Shown one piece after another: positions 7,988 through 16,207 of a stretch of 64,000 nucleotides of DNA; within the stretch, counting starts at the first letter, position 1, and the number at the start of each line of letters is the position of its first letter. The stretch is from Micromonospora trifolii (lineage in GTDB: Bacteria > Actinomycetota > Actinomycetes > Mycobacteriales > Micromonosporaceae), in contig NZ_JAKKFD010000017.1 in assembly GCF_022229005.1 (NCBI RefSeq), forward strand, positions 62,001 through 126,000. The letters are read 5' to 3'. The notes under the pieces are model-generated. The model was not told the origin of the DNA and ran no database searches. It worked only from the letters and a program-made list of their open reading frames with translations. A program made the translations under genes and the position numbers.

Positions 7988-9211
7988 ATGCCCGGCGTCC
8001 TTCCAGATGGTGAGACCGTCCCCGTCGACGGATCGTTGCCCGCCACCGCCACCACTGCGGTCGGCGCGCGCGGCTTCGGCGTGTACGTGCACGTCCCGTT
8101 CTGCGCCAGCCGCTGCGGATACTGCGACTTCAACACCTACACCGCCTCCGAACTGGGCGGCGGCGCCAGCCGCGAGGGATACGCCGACACCGTCCTGGCC
8201 GAGCTGAAGCTCGCCGCCCGGGTGCTCGGCGACACCCCGCCGCCCCGGGTCGACACCGTCTTCGTCGGCGGCGGCACGCCCACCCTGCTCCCCGCCGACG
8301 ACCTGGCCCGCATCCTCGACGGCATCGACAGCACCTGGGGGCTGGCCGCCGACGCCGAGGTGACCACCGAGGCCAACCCCGAGTCGGTCACCCCGGAATC
8401 GTTGAAGCTGCTGCGGGCCGCCGGCTACACCCGGATCTCGCTGGGCATGCAGTCCGCCTCCCCGGGTGTGCTGGCGATCCTGGACCGCAAACACAGCGCC
8501 GGCCGGGCCACCGCCGCCGCCCTGGAGGCGCGCGACGCCGGGTTCGAGCACGTCAACCTGGACCTGATCTACGGCACCCCGGGGGAGCGGGCCGAGGACT
8601 TCGCCGCCTCGCTGGAGCAGGTCGTCGCCGCCGGGGTGGACCACGTCAGCGCGTACGCCCTGATCGTCGAGGACGGCACCCGGCTCGCCGCCCGGATGCG
8701 GCGCGGCGAGCTGGCGTACCCCAGTGACGACGTGGCCGCGGACCGCTACCTGGCCGCGGAGGCCGCGCTCGACGCGGCCGGGCTCTCCTGGTACGAGGTC
8801 TCCAACTGGGCCCGCACCGAGGAGGCCCGCTGCCGGCACAACCTGCTCTACTGGACCGGCGCGGACTGGTGGGGGCTGGGGCCGGGGGCGCACAGCCACG
8901 TCGGCGGGGTGCGGTGGTGGAACGTGAAGCACCCCTCGGCGTACGCCCAGCGGCTGGCCGCAGGCGCGTCTCCCGGCCTGGCCCGGGAGGTGCTCACTGT
9001 CGACGAGGCGCACATGGAGGACGTGATGCTCCGCCTGCGGCTGGCCAGCGGCCTCCCGTTGGCGGTGCTCGACGCCACCGGCCGGGCCGGCGCCGAGCGG
9101 GCGCTGGCCGGCGGCCTACTGGCCGCCGACGAGTACGCCGCCGGCCGGGCGGTGCTCACCCTGCGTGGACGGCTGCTCGCCGACGCTGTCGTCCGCGACC
9201 TGCTGCCCTGA
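7988..9211 (+). CDS. hemW: HemW-like radical SAM protein (heme chaperone; formerly annotated as coproporphyrinogen III oxidase-like)
   Basis: A 407-residue radical SAM protein. The 4Fe-4S motif is CASRCGYCDF (C39, C43, C46), the form seen in HemW, which binds and delivers heme instead of acting as the oxygen-independent coproporphyrinogen oxidase HemN. GGGTPTLLP, the ESVTPESLK segment and the C-terminal HemW domain follow. The long frame upstream to 7559 is antisense to the hydratase gene and is not used. In many actinobacteria hemW lies just upstream of hrcA, as it does here with one gene between. Confidence 0.9.
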   Translation: MPGVLPDGETVPVDGSLPATATTAVGARGFGVYVHVPFCASRCGYCDFNTYTASELGGGASREGYADTVLAELKLAARVLGDTPPPRVDTVFVGGGTPTLLPADDLARILDGIDSTWGLAADAEVTTEANPESVTPESLKLLRAAGYTRISLGMQSASPGVLAILDRKHSAGRATAAALEARDAGFEHVNLDLIYGTPGERAEDFAASLEQVVAAGVDHVSAYALIVEDGTRLAARMRRGELAYPSDDVAADRYLAAEAALDAAGLSWYEVSNWARTEEARCRHNLLYWTGADWWGLGPGAHSHVGGVRWWNVKHPSAYAQRLAAGASPGLAREVLTVDEAHMEDVMLRLRLASGLPLAVLDATGRAGAERALAGGLLAADEYAAGRAVLTLRGRLLADAVVRDLLP

Positions 9212-9216
9212 GTGGC

Positions 9217-9243
9217 CCGCCGCCCCCCGGACCGGGGCGGCGG
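9217..9243. terminator. Hairpin between convergent hemW and DUF4870-type gene
   Basis: CCGCCGCCCC / GGGGCGGCGG arms (10 bp, loop 7 nt) start 6 nt past the hemW stop; further GC-rich palindromic sequence follows to 9275. It probably serves both convergent genes. Confidence 0.7.
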
Positions 9244-9278
9244 TGCGCCGGACCGGCCGGGGGAGCGGCCGGCCCGGT

Positions 9279-9905
9279 TCACTTGATGAAGTTGGCAGTC
9301 ATCGGGTAGCGGTACGGGGTGCCCTCGTTGGCCTTGATACCGGCGATGATCCCGAACAGGATCTGGATCACCACGACGGCGATGCTGGGCAGGAAGAGCA
9401 GGCACCAGCTCACGAAGAGCAGCACGAACGCGATGATCGACCAGAGGATCTGGAAGTTCAGGGCGGCGAGGGCGTGCGCCCGGACGGTCGGCGACTGCTG
9501 GCCGCGGGCCAGGTAGGCGATCAGCGGGGCGACGAAGCCCAGCGGACCGAAACTGACCAGCGCGCCGAGGGCGCCGCCGAAGTGCGCGACCAGCGCCCAG
9601 GTCTTGTCCTCGTTGTTGGCGTAGCCGCCGCCGGGGCCGCCGTAGGCCCCACCGGCCGGGTAGCCACCGGGCGGGGGATAGCCCCCGGGCGGGGGGTAGC
9701 CGCCTGCCGGAGGGTAGCCGGCTGACGGCGGTTGGTCACCGGTGGGCGGCGGATAGCCACCGGGCGGGGGATAGCCGGCCGGGCCGGGCGCCCCGGACAG
9801 TGGTGCGGTGGGCGGCTCGGCCGACGGGAACGGGCCGGGGGAGGTGGGCTCCGGCGGGTAGTTGCCGGGGTCGCCCGACCCGGGAGGGCGAGGAGGTTCA
9901 GTCAT
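9279..9905 (-). CDS. DUF4870-type membrane protein with Pro/Gly/Tyr-rich repeat N-terminus
   Basis: A 208-residue protein. Residues about 1-115 are low-complexity, with repeats of the PPGGYPPP type; residues about 125-208 carry three hydrophobic segments and resemble DUF4870 (DKTWALVAHFGGALG start, then the ARGQQSPTVRAHA loop, FQILWSIIAFVLLF, and the final PYRYP segment). Function is not known; similar Pro/Gly/Tyr-rich tails are common on actinobacterial membrane proteins and may mediate assembly. ATG 9905 is 7 nt after TACCGT on the minus strand, consistent with a leaderless start. It shares a 226-bp divergent control region with hrcA. Confidence 0.75.
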   Translation of the reverse strand: MTEPPRPPGSGDPGNYPPEPTSPGPFPSAEPPTAPLSGAPGPAGYPPPGGYPPPTGDQPPSAGYPPAGGYPPPGGYPPPGGYPAGGAYGGPGGGYANNEDKTWALVAHFGGALGALVSFGPLGFVAPLIAYLARGQQSPTVRAHALAALNFQILWSIIAFVLLFVSWCLLFLPSIAVVVIQILFGIIAGIKANEGTPYRYPMTANFIK

Positions 9906-10048
9906 GGATGTCACGGTAGGGGCCAGTGGCAACGCCGCACCAGAGCGACACCGTCCGCCAGTGCGGGCCGATCGGTCCAACGCCGGTGGCGTGGGCCGCA
10001 CCGACGGGTGGCCGTTGATCATCGCGTCGGCGGGTCCGCCGACGTAGA

Positions 10049-10075
10049 CTGGCACTCGCTACAGTCGAGTGCCAG
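10049..10075 (+). promoter_or_regulatory. CIRCE operator (HrcA binding site)
   Basis: CTGGCACTC-N9-GAGTGCCAG is a 9-9-9 match to the CIRCE inverted repeat (GCACTC ... GAGTGC core). TAGACT (10045-10050) just ahead may be the -10 of the hrcA promoter, so the operator would cover the transcription start. A separate perfect hairpin, CGTCGGCG/CGCCGACG (10025-10044), lies immediately upstream. HrcA is expected to repress this promoter itself and release it on heat shock. Confidence 0.9.
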
Positions 10076-10131
10076 TACGGCCCGGCCGGCCCAGGGTGCC
10101 GGCGGCCGACGTGCGACAGGAGGTGCGGAGG

Positions 10132-11154
10132 ATGGGTCTCGACGACCGGAAACTCGCCGTGCTCCGCGCCATCGTCGAAGACTACGTCTCCACCCAGGAG
10201 CCGGTCGGCAGCAAGGCGCTGGTCGAGCGGCACCAGCTCGGGGTCTCCCCGGCCACGGTCCGCAACGACATGGCCGTGCTGGAGGAGGAGGGCTACATCC
10301 GGCAGCCGCACACCAGTGCCGGCCGGGTGCCCACCGACCGCGGCTACCGCCTCTTCGTCGACAGGTTGTCCCGGGTCAAGCCGCTCAGCCCGGCCGAGCG
10401 CCGGGCCATCGAGCGCTTCCTGGTCGGCGCGGTCGACCTCGACGACGTGGTGCACCGCACGGTGCGACTACTCGCCCAGCTGACCAGGCAGGTCGCCGTC
10501 GTGCAGTACCCGAGCCTGGCCCGTTCCTCGGTGCGTCACCTGGAGCTGGTGCCGATCTCCACCACCCGGCTGATGCTCGTCATGATCGCCGACACCGGGC
10601 GGGTCGAGCAGCGACTCGTGGAGCTGCCCGGGCCGGTGCCTGCCGACGACGTCACCGACCTGCGCCGCCTGATCAACGAGAAGCTCGCCAACGCCCGGCT
10701 GTCCGAGACGCCACCGCTGGTGCAGGCGCTGGTCGAGGAAGCGCCGACCGGGCTGCGTCCGACAATGACTACGCTCGCCACAGTCCTGCTGGAGACGCTC
10801 GTCGAGCGGCACGAGGAGCGGATCGCGCTCGCCGGCACCGCGAACCTCACCCGGGGCGGCCTGCTCGACTTCCAGGGCTCCCTGCGGCCGATCCTCGAAG
10901 CTCTGGAGGAGGAGGTCGTGCTGCTCAAACTCATCGGTGAGACCGAGCCGAGCACGACCCGGGTGCTGATCGGCGACGAGAACGAGTTCGACAACCTGCG
11001 CGCCGCCTCGGTGGTCAGCACCGGGTACGGCCCGGGCACCACCATCGTGGGCGGCCTGGGGGTGCTGGGGCCCACCCGGATGGACTACCCCGGCAACATC
11101 GCCACGGTCCGCGCCGTGGCACGCTACGTGGGCGAGTTGCTGGCCCAGAACTGA
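10132..11154 (+). CDS. hrcA: Heat-inducible transcriptional repressor HrcA
   Basis: A 340-residue HrcA. It has an N-terminal winged helix (about residues 1-75, with [20 protein letters not shown] and [17 protein letters not shown] as helix-turn-helix region), the [15 protein letters not shown] linker motif, and the C-terminal GAF-like and dimerisation parts. It represses class I heat-shock genes by binding CIRCE. ATG 10132 follows AGGAGG with good spacing; the frame is open to 10069 but that would run through CIRCE. It precedes dnaJ by 75 bp, the usual actinobacterial pairing. Confidence 0.95.
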   Translation: MGLDDRKLAVLRAIVEDYVSTQEPVGSKALVERHQLGVSPATVRNDMAVLEEEGYIRQPHTSAGRVPTDRGYRLFVDRLSRVKPLSPAERRAIERFLVGAVDLDDVVHRTVRLLAQLTRQVAVVQYPSLARSSVRHLELVPISTTRLMLVMIADTGRVEQRLVELPGPVPADDVTDLRRLINEKLANARLSETPPLVQALVEEAPTGLRPTMTTLATVLLETLVERHEERIALAGTANLTRGGLLDFQGSLRPILEALEEEVVLLKLIGETEPSTTRVLIGDENEFDNLRAASVVSTGYGPGTTIVGGLGVLGPTRMDYPGNIATVRAVARYVGELLAQN

Positions 11155-11229
11155 TTGGTCAGGGCCGATGCGGCCGGCTGCGGCCGCCGACCGGCGCAAC
11201 GCGAGACGAACATGAGGACACGGAACGCA

Positions 11230-12375
11230 GTGGCCAGGGACTACTACGGCATTCTCGGTGTGAGCCGGGAAGCCTCCGATGACGAGATCAAGCGCGCCTA
11301 CCGCAAGCTGGCGCGCCAGTTCCACCCGGACGTCAATCCGGACCCGGAGGCTCAGGAGAAGTTCAAGGACATCAACGCCGCGTACGAGGTCCTCTCGGAC
11401 GACCGGAAGCGGCAGATCGTCGACCTCGGTGGCGACCCGCTCGCCCCGGGTGGCGGCGGCGCCGGCGGCCCGGGTGGCCCCGGAGGCGCCGGCCCGTTCG
11501 TCGGTTTCCAGGACATCATGGACGCGTTCTTCGGCGGTGCCGGAGGTGGCGCCCGTGGCCCACGCCCGCGTACCCGCCCGGGCGCCGACGCGATCCTGCG
11601 CCTCGAACTCGACCTGCACGAGACGGCGTTCGGCGTCGAGGCCCCGATCACCGTCGACACCGCCGTGCTCTGCACCACCTGTTCCGGCGCCGGCACGGCC
11701 GCCGGCACGCACCTGGCGACCTGCGAGGCGTGCGGCGGTCGGGGCGAGGTGCAGTCTGTGCAGCGCACCTTCCTCGGCCAGGTGGTCTCCGCCCGGCCGT
11801 GCACCGTGTGCCAGGGCTACGGCACCACCATCCCGCACCCCTGCCCCACCTGCGCCGGCGACGGCCGGGTGCGCACCCGCCGCTCGCTGACCGTCAAGAT
11901 CCCGGCCGGCGTCGAGGACGGCATGCGGATCCGGCTGGCCCAGCAGGGCGAGGTGGGCCCCGGCGGCGGCACCGCCGGTGACCTCTACGTCGAGATCCAC
12001 GAGCGCCCGCACGACGTGTACTCCCGCAAGGGCGACGACCTGCACTGCCGGGTCACAGTGCCGATGACGGCGGCGGCGCTGGGCACCCGGCTGACCATCA
12101 AGACTCTGGACAGCGAGGAGACCGTCGACGTCAAGGCCGGCACCCAGCCGGCCAGCACGCTGCGACTGCGCGCCCGGGGCGTGCCCCACCTGCGCGGCAC
12201 CGGCCGAGGCGACCTCTACGTGCACCTGGACGTGCGGACGCCCACCAAGCTCGACCCGGACCAGGAAAAGATGCTGCGCGACTTCGCCAAGACCCGTGGT
12301 GAGGAGGTCGCCGAGTTATCCAAGCAGGGCGGCTTCTTCTCCCGGATGCGCGACGCGTTCAACGGGCACGCCTGA
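11230..12375 (+). CDS. dnaJ: Molecular chaperone DnaJ (DnaJ2-type)
   Basis: A 381-residue type I J-protein: J-domain at residues about 1-65 with the HPD motif (FHPDVNP), a Gly-rich stretch, four zinc-binding CxxCxGxG repeats ([32 protein letters not shown]; about residues 145-215) and the C-terminal substrate-binding domains. It stimulates the DnaK ATPase. GTG 11230 is chosen because J-domain homology ([11 protein letters not shown]) starts there; ATG 11212 is an in-frame alternative. In many actinobacteria this hrcA-linked gene is the second dnaJ, the other lying with dnaK-grpE. The rsmE start is 1 nt after the stop. Confidence 0.95.
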   Translation: MARDYYGILGVSREASDDEIKRAYRKLARQFHPDVNPDPEAQEKFKDINAAYEVLSDDRKRQIVDLGGDPLAPGGGGAGGPGGPGGAGPFVGFQDIMDAFFGGAGGGARGPRPRTRPGADAILRLELDLHETAFGVEAPITVDTAVLCTTCSGAGTAAGTHLATCEACGGRGEVQSVQRTFLGQVVSARPCTVCQGYGTTIPHPCPTCAGDGRVRTRRSLTVKIPAGVEDGMRIRLAQQGEVGPGGGTAGDLYVEIHERPHDVYSRKGDDLHCRVTVPMTAAALGTRLTIKTLDSEETVDVKAGTQPASTLRLRARGVPHLRGTGRGDLYVHLDVRTPTKLDPDQEKMLRDFAKTRGEEVAELSKQGGFFSRMRDAFNGHA

Positions 12376-12376
12376 G

Positions 12377-13111
12377 GTGTCCGCACCGCTCTTCCTGGTC
12401 GAGGCGCTGCCCACCGGCGACGCGCTGACACTGGACGGCCCGGAGGGGCACCACGCCGCCACAGTGCAGCGGTTGCGCGTCGGCGAGGAGCTGCTGCTCG
12501 CCGACGGCCGGGGTGGCACGGCCGCCGCCGTGGTAACGGCCGTCGGCCGGGGCAGCCTGGAGGTCACCATCACCTCCCGGGGGTACGCGGACGCACCGGT
12601 ACCCCGGTTGGTGACAGTGCAGGGCATCGCCAAGGGCGACCGGGGCGAACTGGCCGTGCAGGCGATGACCGAGGTCGGGGTGGACGAGATCGTGCCCTGG
12701 GCGGCCTCGCGCTCGGTCACCCAGTGGCGCGGCGACCGGGGCGTACGCGCCCGGGAGAAGTGGGTGGCCACCGCCCGGGAGGCGGCCAAGCAGGCCCGCC
12801 GGCCGTGGCTGCCGGTGGTGGCCGGTGCGCCGGACGAGTCCACCGCCACAGTGGCCCGTCGGATCGCCGGTGCCGCCGCCGCGTTCGTGCTGCACGAGGA
12901 GGCCGAAGACCGGCTCACCACCGCCGAGTTGCCCTCCACCGGTGAGATCGTCCTGGTGGTCGGCCCGGAGGGTGGCATCGCGCCGGCCGAGCTGACCGCC
13001 TTCGCCGAGGCCGGCGGGCGACCCGTACGCCTCGGGCCGGCAGTGCTGCGCACCTCCACCGCCGGGGTGGCGGCCCTCAGCGTGCTCGCCGCCCGCCTCG
13101 GCCGCTGGTGA
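12377..13111 (+). CDS. rsmE: 16S rRNA (uracil(1498)-N(3))-methyltransferase
   Basis: A 244-residue SPOUT-class methyltransferase: an N-terminal PUA-like domain (LDGPEGHHAATVQRLRVG) and a C-terminal trefoil-knot domain with VVGPEGGIAPAEL (about residues 195-207) and LGPAVLRTSTAG (about 222-233), which bind SAM. It methylates U1498 of 16S rRNA. GTG 12377 starts one nucleotide after the dnaJ stop (TGAGGTG), so it is translationally coupled. The frame is open to 12296 inside dnaJ, which is not used. Placement after dnaJ is conserved in actinobacteria. Confidence 0.93.
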   Translation: MSAPLFLVEALPTGDALTLDGPEGHHAATVQRLRVGEELLLADGRGGTAAAVVTAVGRGSLEVTITSRGYADAPVPRLVTVQGIAKGDRGELAVQAMTEVGVDEIVPWAASRSVTQWRGDRGVRAREKWVATAREAAKQARRPWLPVVAGAPDESTATVARRIAGAAAAFVLHEEAEDRLTTAELPSTGEIVLVVGPEGGIAPAELTAFAEAGGRPVRLGPAVLRTSTAGVAALSVLAARLGRW

Positions 13112-13131
13112 CCCGTCGGCGGCTGGCTCGG

Positions 13132-14043
13132 TCAGGGCCGGGGAAACACCGGCACCACCTCTTCCTCCGGCCCTAGGTCCAGCCCGGCCGGCCCGATGAT
13201 CTGCGGGTCCGGTGCGCCGACCACCTCGGGGTCCTTGCCGGTGTAGTCGAAGCGGTGCAGCACGTGCCGCATCGCCTCCAGCCGGGCCCGCTTCTTGTCG
13301 TTGCTCTTCACCACCGTCCACGGCGCGTCGGCCGTGTCGGTCCAGAAGAACATCGCCTCCTTGGCCTCGGTGTACTCGTCCCACCGGTCGAGCGAGGCGA
13401 TGTCCATCGGGGACAGCTTCCACTGCCGGACCGGGTCGACCTGGCGGATCGCGAACCGGGTGCGCTGCTCGTTCTGGGAGACGGAGAACCAGAACTTGAC
13501 CAGCCGGATGCCCGAGCGCACCAACATCCGTTCCAGCTCCGGGGCCTGCCGCAGAAACTCCAGGTACTCCTTGCGGCTACAGAAGCCCATCACCCGCTCC
13601 ACGCCGGCCCGGTTGTACCAGGAACGGTCGAACAGCACGATCTCGCCGGCCGCCGGCAGGTGTGCCAGCCACCGCTGGAAGTACCACTGGGCGGCCTCCC
13701 GCTCGTCCGGCTTGGCGAGCGCCACCACCGACGCGCCACGCGGGTTGAGGTGCTCCATGAAGCGTTTGATGGTGCCGCCCTTGCCCGCCGCGTCCCGGCC
13801 CTCGAAGAGGATCACCAGACGCTCGCCGGACTCCTTGATCCAGTCCTGGAGTTTCAGTAGCTCGATCTGGAGCAGCCGCTTGTCGCGGTCGTACTCCTCG
13901 CGGTCCAGTCGCTCGTCGTACGGGTAGTCCTCGCGCCAGGTCTCGACGGGGGTGCCGTCGGGGCGGAGCAGGACGGGGTCGTCGTCGTGGCCATCGGCCA
14001 CCCGGTAGTCGGCGGTGAGGTCCAGCAGCGCGGAGTCGGCCAT
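13132..14043 (-). CDS. ppk2: Polyphosphate kinase 2 family protein
   Basis: A 303-residue PPK2. The Walker A sequence FEGRDAAGKGGTIKRF (about residues 80-95), the Walker B-type VLFDRSWYNRAGVERVMGF and the lid segment with conserved arginines (FAIRQVDPVRQWKLSPMD) are all clear. These enzymes move phosphate between polyphosphate and nucleotides, usually phosphorylating NDPs or NMPs. The single catalytic domain and the WKLSPMD segment fit the class I (NDP-phosphorylating) group. ATG 14043 gives the family N-terminus; the longer frame to 14178 would overlap the divergent promoter. It converges on rsmE with 20 bp between stops. Confidence 0.9.
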   Translation of the reverse strand: MADSALLDLTADYRVADGHDDDPVLLRPDGTPVETWREDYPYDERLDREEYDRDKRLLQIELLKLQDWIKESGERLVILFEGRDAAGKGGTIKRFMEHLNPRGASVVALAKPDEREAAQWYFQRWLAHLPAAGEIVLFDRSWYNRAGVERVMGFCSRKEYLEFLRQAPELERMLVRSGIRLVKFWFSVSQNEQRTRFAIRQVDPVRQWKLSPMDIASLDRWDEYTEAKEAMFFWTDTADAPWTVVKSNDKKRARLEAMRHVLHRFDYTGKDPEVVGAPDPQIIGPAGLDLGPEEEVVPVFPRP

Positions 14044-14210
14044 TCGGTGGGACTTACCCGCCCGCGAACCGTCAACCACCTCCCCGTCCGGGTGATCCGC
14101 CGGCGGTCGGCACGCGAGCGAGCCGCGACCTGGCGATCGCCACGGCCAGGGACGGTCCAATGGCCGACAATCGATCAACCCTTGTGGATGGTCACGCGTA
14201 CCCTGGCGCG

Positions 14211-14891
14211 GTGCTCGCTGCCGAGGCTCCGAAGATCACCGACTGGATGCAGGCGTGGGGAAGTGTCGTCGGCCTGCTGCTGTCGGGTCTTGCCGCAATG
14301 GCTACCTGGCTTCTGTTTCGCCATGAGATCCAGGTTCGGCGAGAGGAACAACGCGACAACGAGGCAGCTCAGGCGCGGTTGATAGTTCCCGTGTTGGACG
14401 ACCTGCCGCAGGGTGTTGACGAGGTGCCAAGCTTCACCATCGCCAATTACAGCGGCGTGCCGTTCTACGACCTGCGGGTCATGCTCCTGAGGAATGAGCG
14501 GTTGATCGGCAACTATCCGTCCCCCCTGCACGTCCTGATGGGAGAGGTCGCGGGGAGCTTTTCCTATCTGGAGGTGCCAGGGGTCGACGTCGCACGGAGG
14601 GCCAAGACCGGTGATCTGGCCATCGGGGTCTATTTCACCGACGCCTCTGGTTTGCGCTGGAGCAAACTCAACCGTGAGCCACCGACCCGGGTGCGACGCG
14701 ATGATCGTTGGGCGGTGATCGAGCCCAACACCATTCGTGACCGGCAACGTGCAGCGGCGAGAGCGAGACTCGAAAAGGAGATGGCGCTGCGGGCAATGAC
14801 CTATCGAAGCAGATCAAGGGTCCGTATCGCAGCCACGATCGCAGTGGTTGTCGCCGTGGCGCTCTTCGTGGCCTTCCTCATCTACAGGTAG
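14211..14891 (+). CDS. Two-span membrane protein of unknown function
   Basis: Not a family I recognise. From GTG 14211 it is 226 residues: a membrane span at about residues 17-37 (GSVVGLLLSGLAAMATWLLF), a charged linker (RREEQRDNE), a globular middle of about 130 residues, a second basic linker and a C-terminal span (AATIAVVVAVALFVAFLIY). ATG 14160 is possible, but GTG 14211 lies 6 nt after TACCCT, as in other leaderless starts nearby. Base composition is visibly less GC-rich than in neighbouring genes, with codons such as AGT, TTG and AAT, so a later arrival is possible. No functional link to neighbours is apparent. Confidence 0.6.
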   Translation: MLAAEAPKITDWMQAWGSVVGLLLSGLAAMATWLLFRHEIQVRREEQRDNEAAQARLIVPVLDDLPQGVDEVPSFTIANYSGVPFYDLRVMLLRNERLIGNYPSPLHVLMGEVAGSFSYLEVPGVDVARRAKTGDLAIGVYFTDASGLRWSKLNREPPTRVRRDDRWAVIEPNTIRDRQRAAARARLEKEMALRAMTYRSRSRVRIAATIAVVVAVALFVAFLIYR

Positions 14892-14923
14892 GCGCACGCT
14901 GTCACCCGCTTCGCGGTGTCGGG

Positions 14924-15685
14924 TCAACTGCGCAGGTAGGAAGCGCCGTTGAGGTCGACGATCGTGCCGGAGGCCCACTCGGCCTGCGGCGAGGCCAGCC
15001 AGTGCACGGCGGCGGCGATCTCCTCCGGTCGGCCCACCCGGTCGAACGGGCTCTGCGCGCGGATGGCCGCGCCCTCCTCACCGCGCAGGTACTCGGTGAC
15101 CATGTCGGTCGCCACGAAGCCCGGCGCGACGGTGGCCACAGCGATGCCGTACGGCGCGAGCGCCACGGCGAGGGACTGGCCCAGCGCGTTCAGCCCCGCC
15201 TTGCTGGCGCCGTACGCCGGCTGGTGCGGTTCGCCGCGGAACGCGCCACGGGACGAGACGTTGACGATCCGCCCGCCGCGTTCGCGCATGTGCTGTGCGG
15301 CGCACCAGGTGACGTTGCCGGCGCCGGTCAGGTTGGTCTCCAGCACCTGCCGCCAGCGCTTCTGCCACTCCTCGTACGAGGCGCCGAAGATCGGGTGCGG
15401 GTCGTCGCGGTCGCCGTACGTCCCGGCGTTGTTGACCAGCACATCCAGCCCGCCGAGCTGTTCGGCGGCCCGGTCCACCATGACCCGGATCGCGTCCGGG
15501 TCGGTCAGGTCGGCGCGGACCACCACGTGCCCGGTGCCCGGCAGTTGCGCGCGCAGCTCCTCGGCCGCGTCGGCGGAGTCGCGGTGGTGAATGGCCACCC
15601 GGTCGCCGCCGGCTGCGAACGCCCTCGCCACGGCGCGGCCGATCCCGCGCGAGGCCCCGGTCACGAGTACCGCCCGATCCGTCAT
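14924..15685 (-). CDS. SDR family oxidoreductase (FabG-like)
   Basis: A 253-residue classical SDR with an intact active site: TGASRGIG near the N-terminus binds the cofactor, NNAG occurs at about residues 87-90, the catalytic Ser lies in NVSSRGAF and the YxxxK pair in PAYGASKAG. It ends with SGTIVDLNG. It probably uses NADPH (the ARAFAAGGDRVAIHHRD loop carries basic residues), but the substrate is unknown. ATG 15685 is preferred to ATG 15694 because homology starts at MTDRAVLVTGAS; the difference is three residues. It stands alone and is divergent from the HIT gene. Confidence 0.88.
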   Translation of the reverse strand: MTDRAVLVTGASRGIGRAVARAFAAGGDRVAIHHRDSADAAEELRAQLPGTGHVVVRADLTDPDAIRVMVDRAAEQLGGLDVLVNNAGTYGDRDDPHPIFGASYEEWQKRWRQVLETNLTGAGNVTWCAAQHMRERGGRIVNVSSRGAFRGEPHQPAYGASKAGLNALGQSLAVALAPYGIAVATVAPGFVATDMVTEYLRGEEGAAIRAQSPFDRVGRPEEIAAAVHWLASPQAEWASGTIVDLNGASYLRS

Positions 15686-15783
15686 GCCGGCCATCCTGCC
15701 TCAGCCGTACCGTCCCTGCGAACGGGCCGGCGGCGCGTGCTGCGCCGGAGCGACCCCGGCCCGTCAGTCCTTACACTGCCCCG

Positions 15784-16143
15784 ATGGGATCCGACTGCCT
15801 GTTCTGCCGCATCGTCGCCGGGGAGATCCCGGCAACAGTGGTCCGGGAGACCGAGACCACTCTCGCCTTCCGCGACATCGACCCGAAGGCGCCGGTGCAC
15901 GTCCTGGTCATTCCGAAGGAGCACTACGCCGACGTCGCCACGCTCGCCCAGGGTGACCCGGCGCTGGCCGCCGACGTGCTGGCGACGTCCGCCGCCGTGG
16001 CCGAGGACGAGGGGCTGCTCGGCGACGGTTTCCGGCTGATGTTCAACACCGGCGCGTACGGCGGGCAGGAGGTGTTCCACGTGCACGCGCACCTGCTCGG
16101 TGGTGCGCCACTCGGCCCGATGCTCGCCCGGAACCTGGCGTGA
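15784..16143 (+). CDS. HIT family protein (histidine triad nucleotide hydrolase)
   Basis: A 119-residue HIT protein. It has an N-terminal zinc-like pair CLFC (C5, C8), the HVLVIPKEH segment and the catalytic triad HVHAHLL (H99, H101, H103). HIT proteins hydrolyse nucleoside phosphoramidates or related dinucleotides. TACACT (15772-15777) lies 6 nt before the ATG, indicating a leaderless transcript. A HIT gene between rsmE and phoH is common in actinobacteria, so this belongs to the conserved array even though three unrelated genes now separate it from rsmE. Confidence 0.92.
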   Translation: MGSDCLFCRIVAGEIPATVVRETETTLAFRDIDPKAPVHVLVIPKEHYADVATLAQGDPALAADVLATSAAVAEDEGLLGDGFRLMFNTGAYGGQEVFHVHAHLLGGAPLGPMLARNLA

Positions 16144-16207
16144 GCGAGCGAACCAGAAGGCTCAGTCGGGTGCCTCACGTCGGCGCGCAGCGAAGCGGAG
16201 CGGGGGC

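Noticed and set aside
10468..12225. 585-codon antisense frame opposite hrcA and dnaJ
   Set aside because: Shadow of two well-supported genes.
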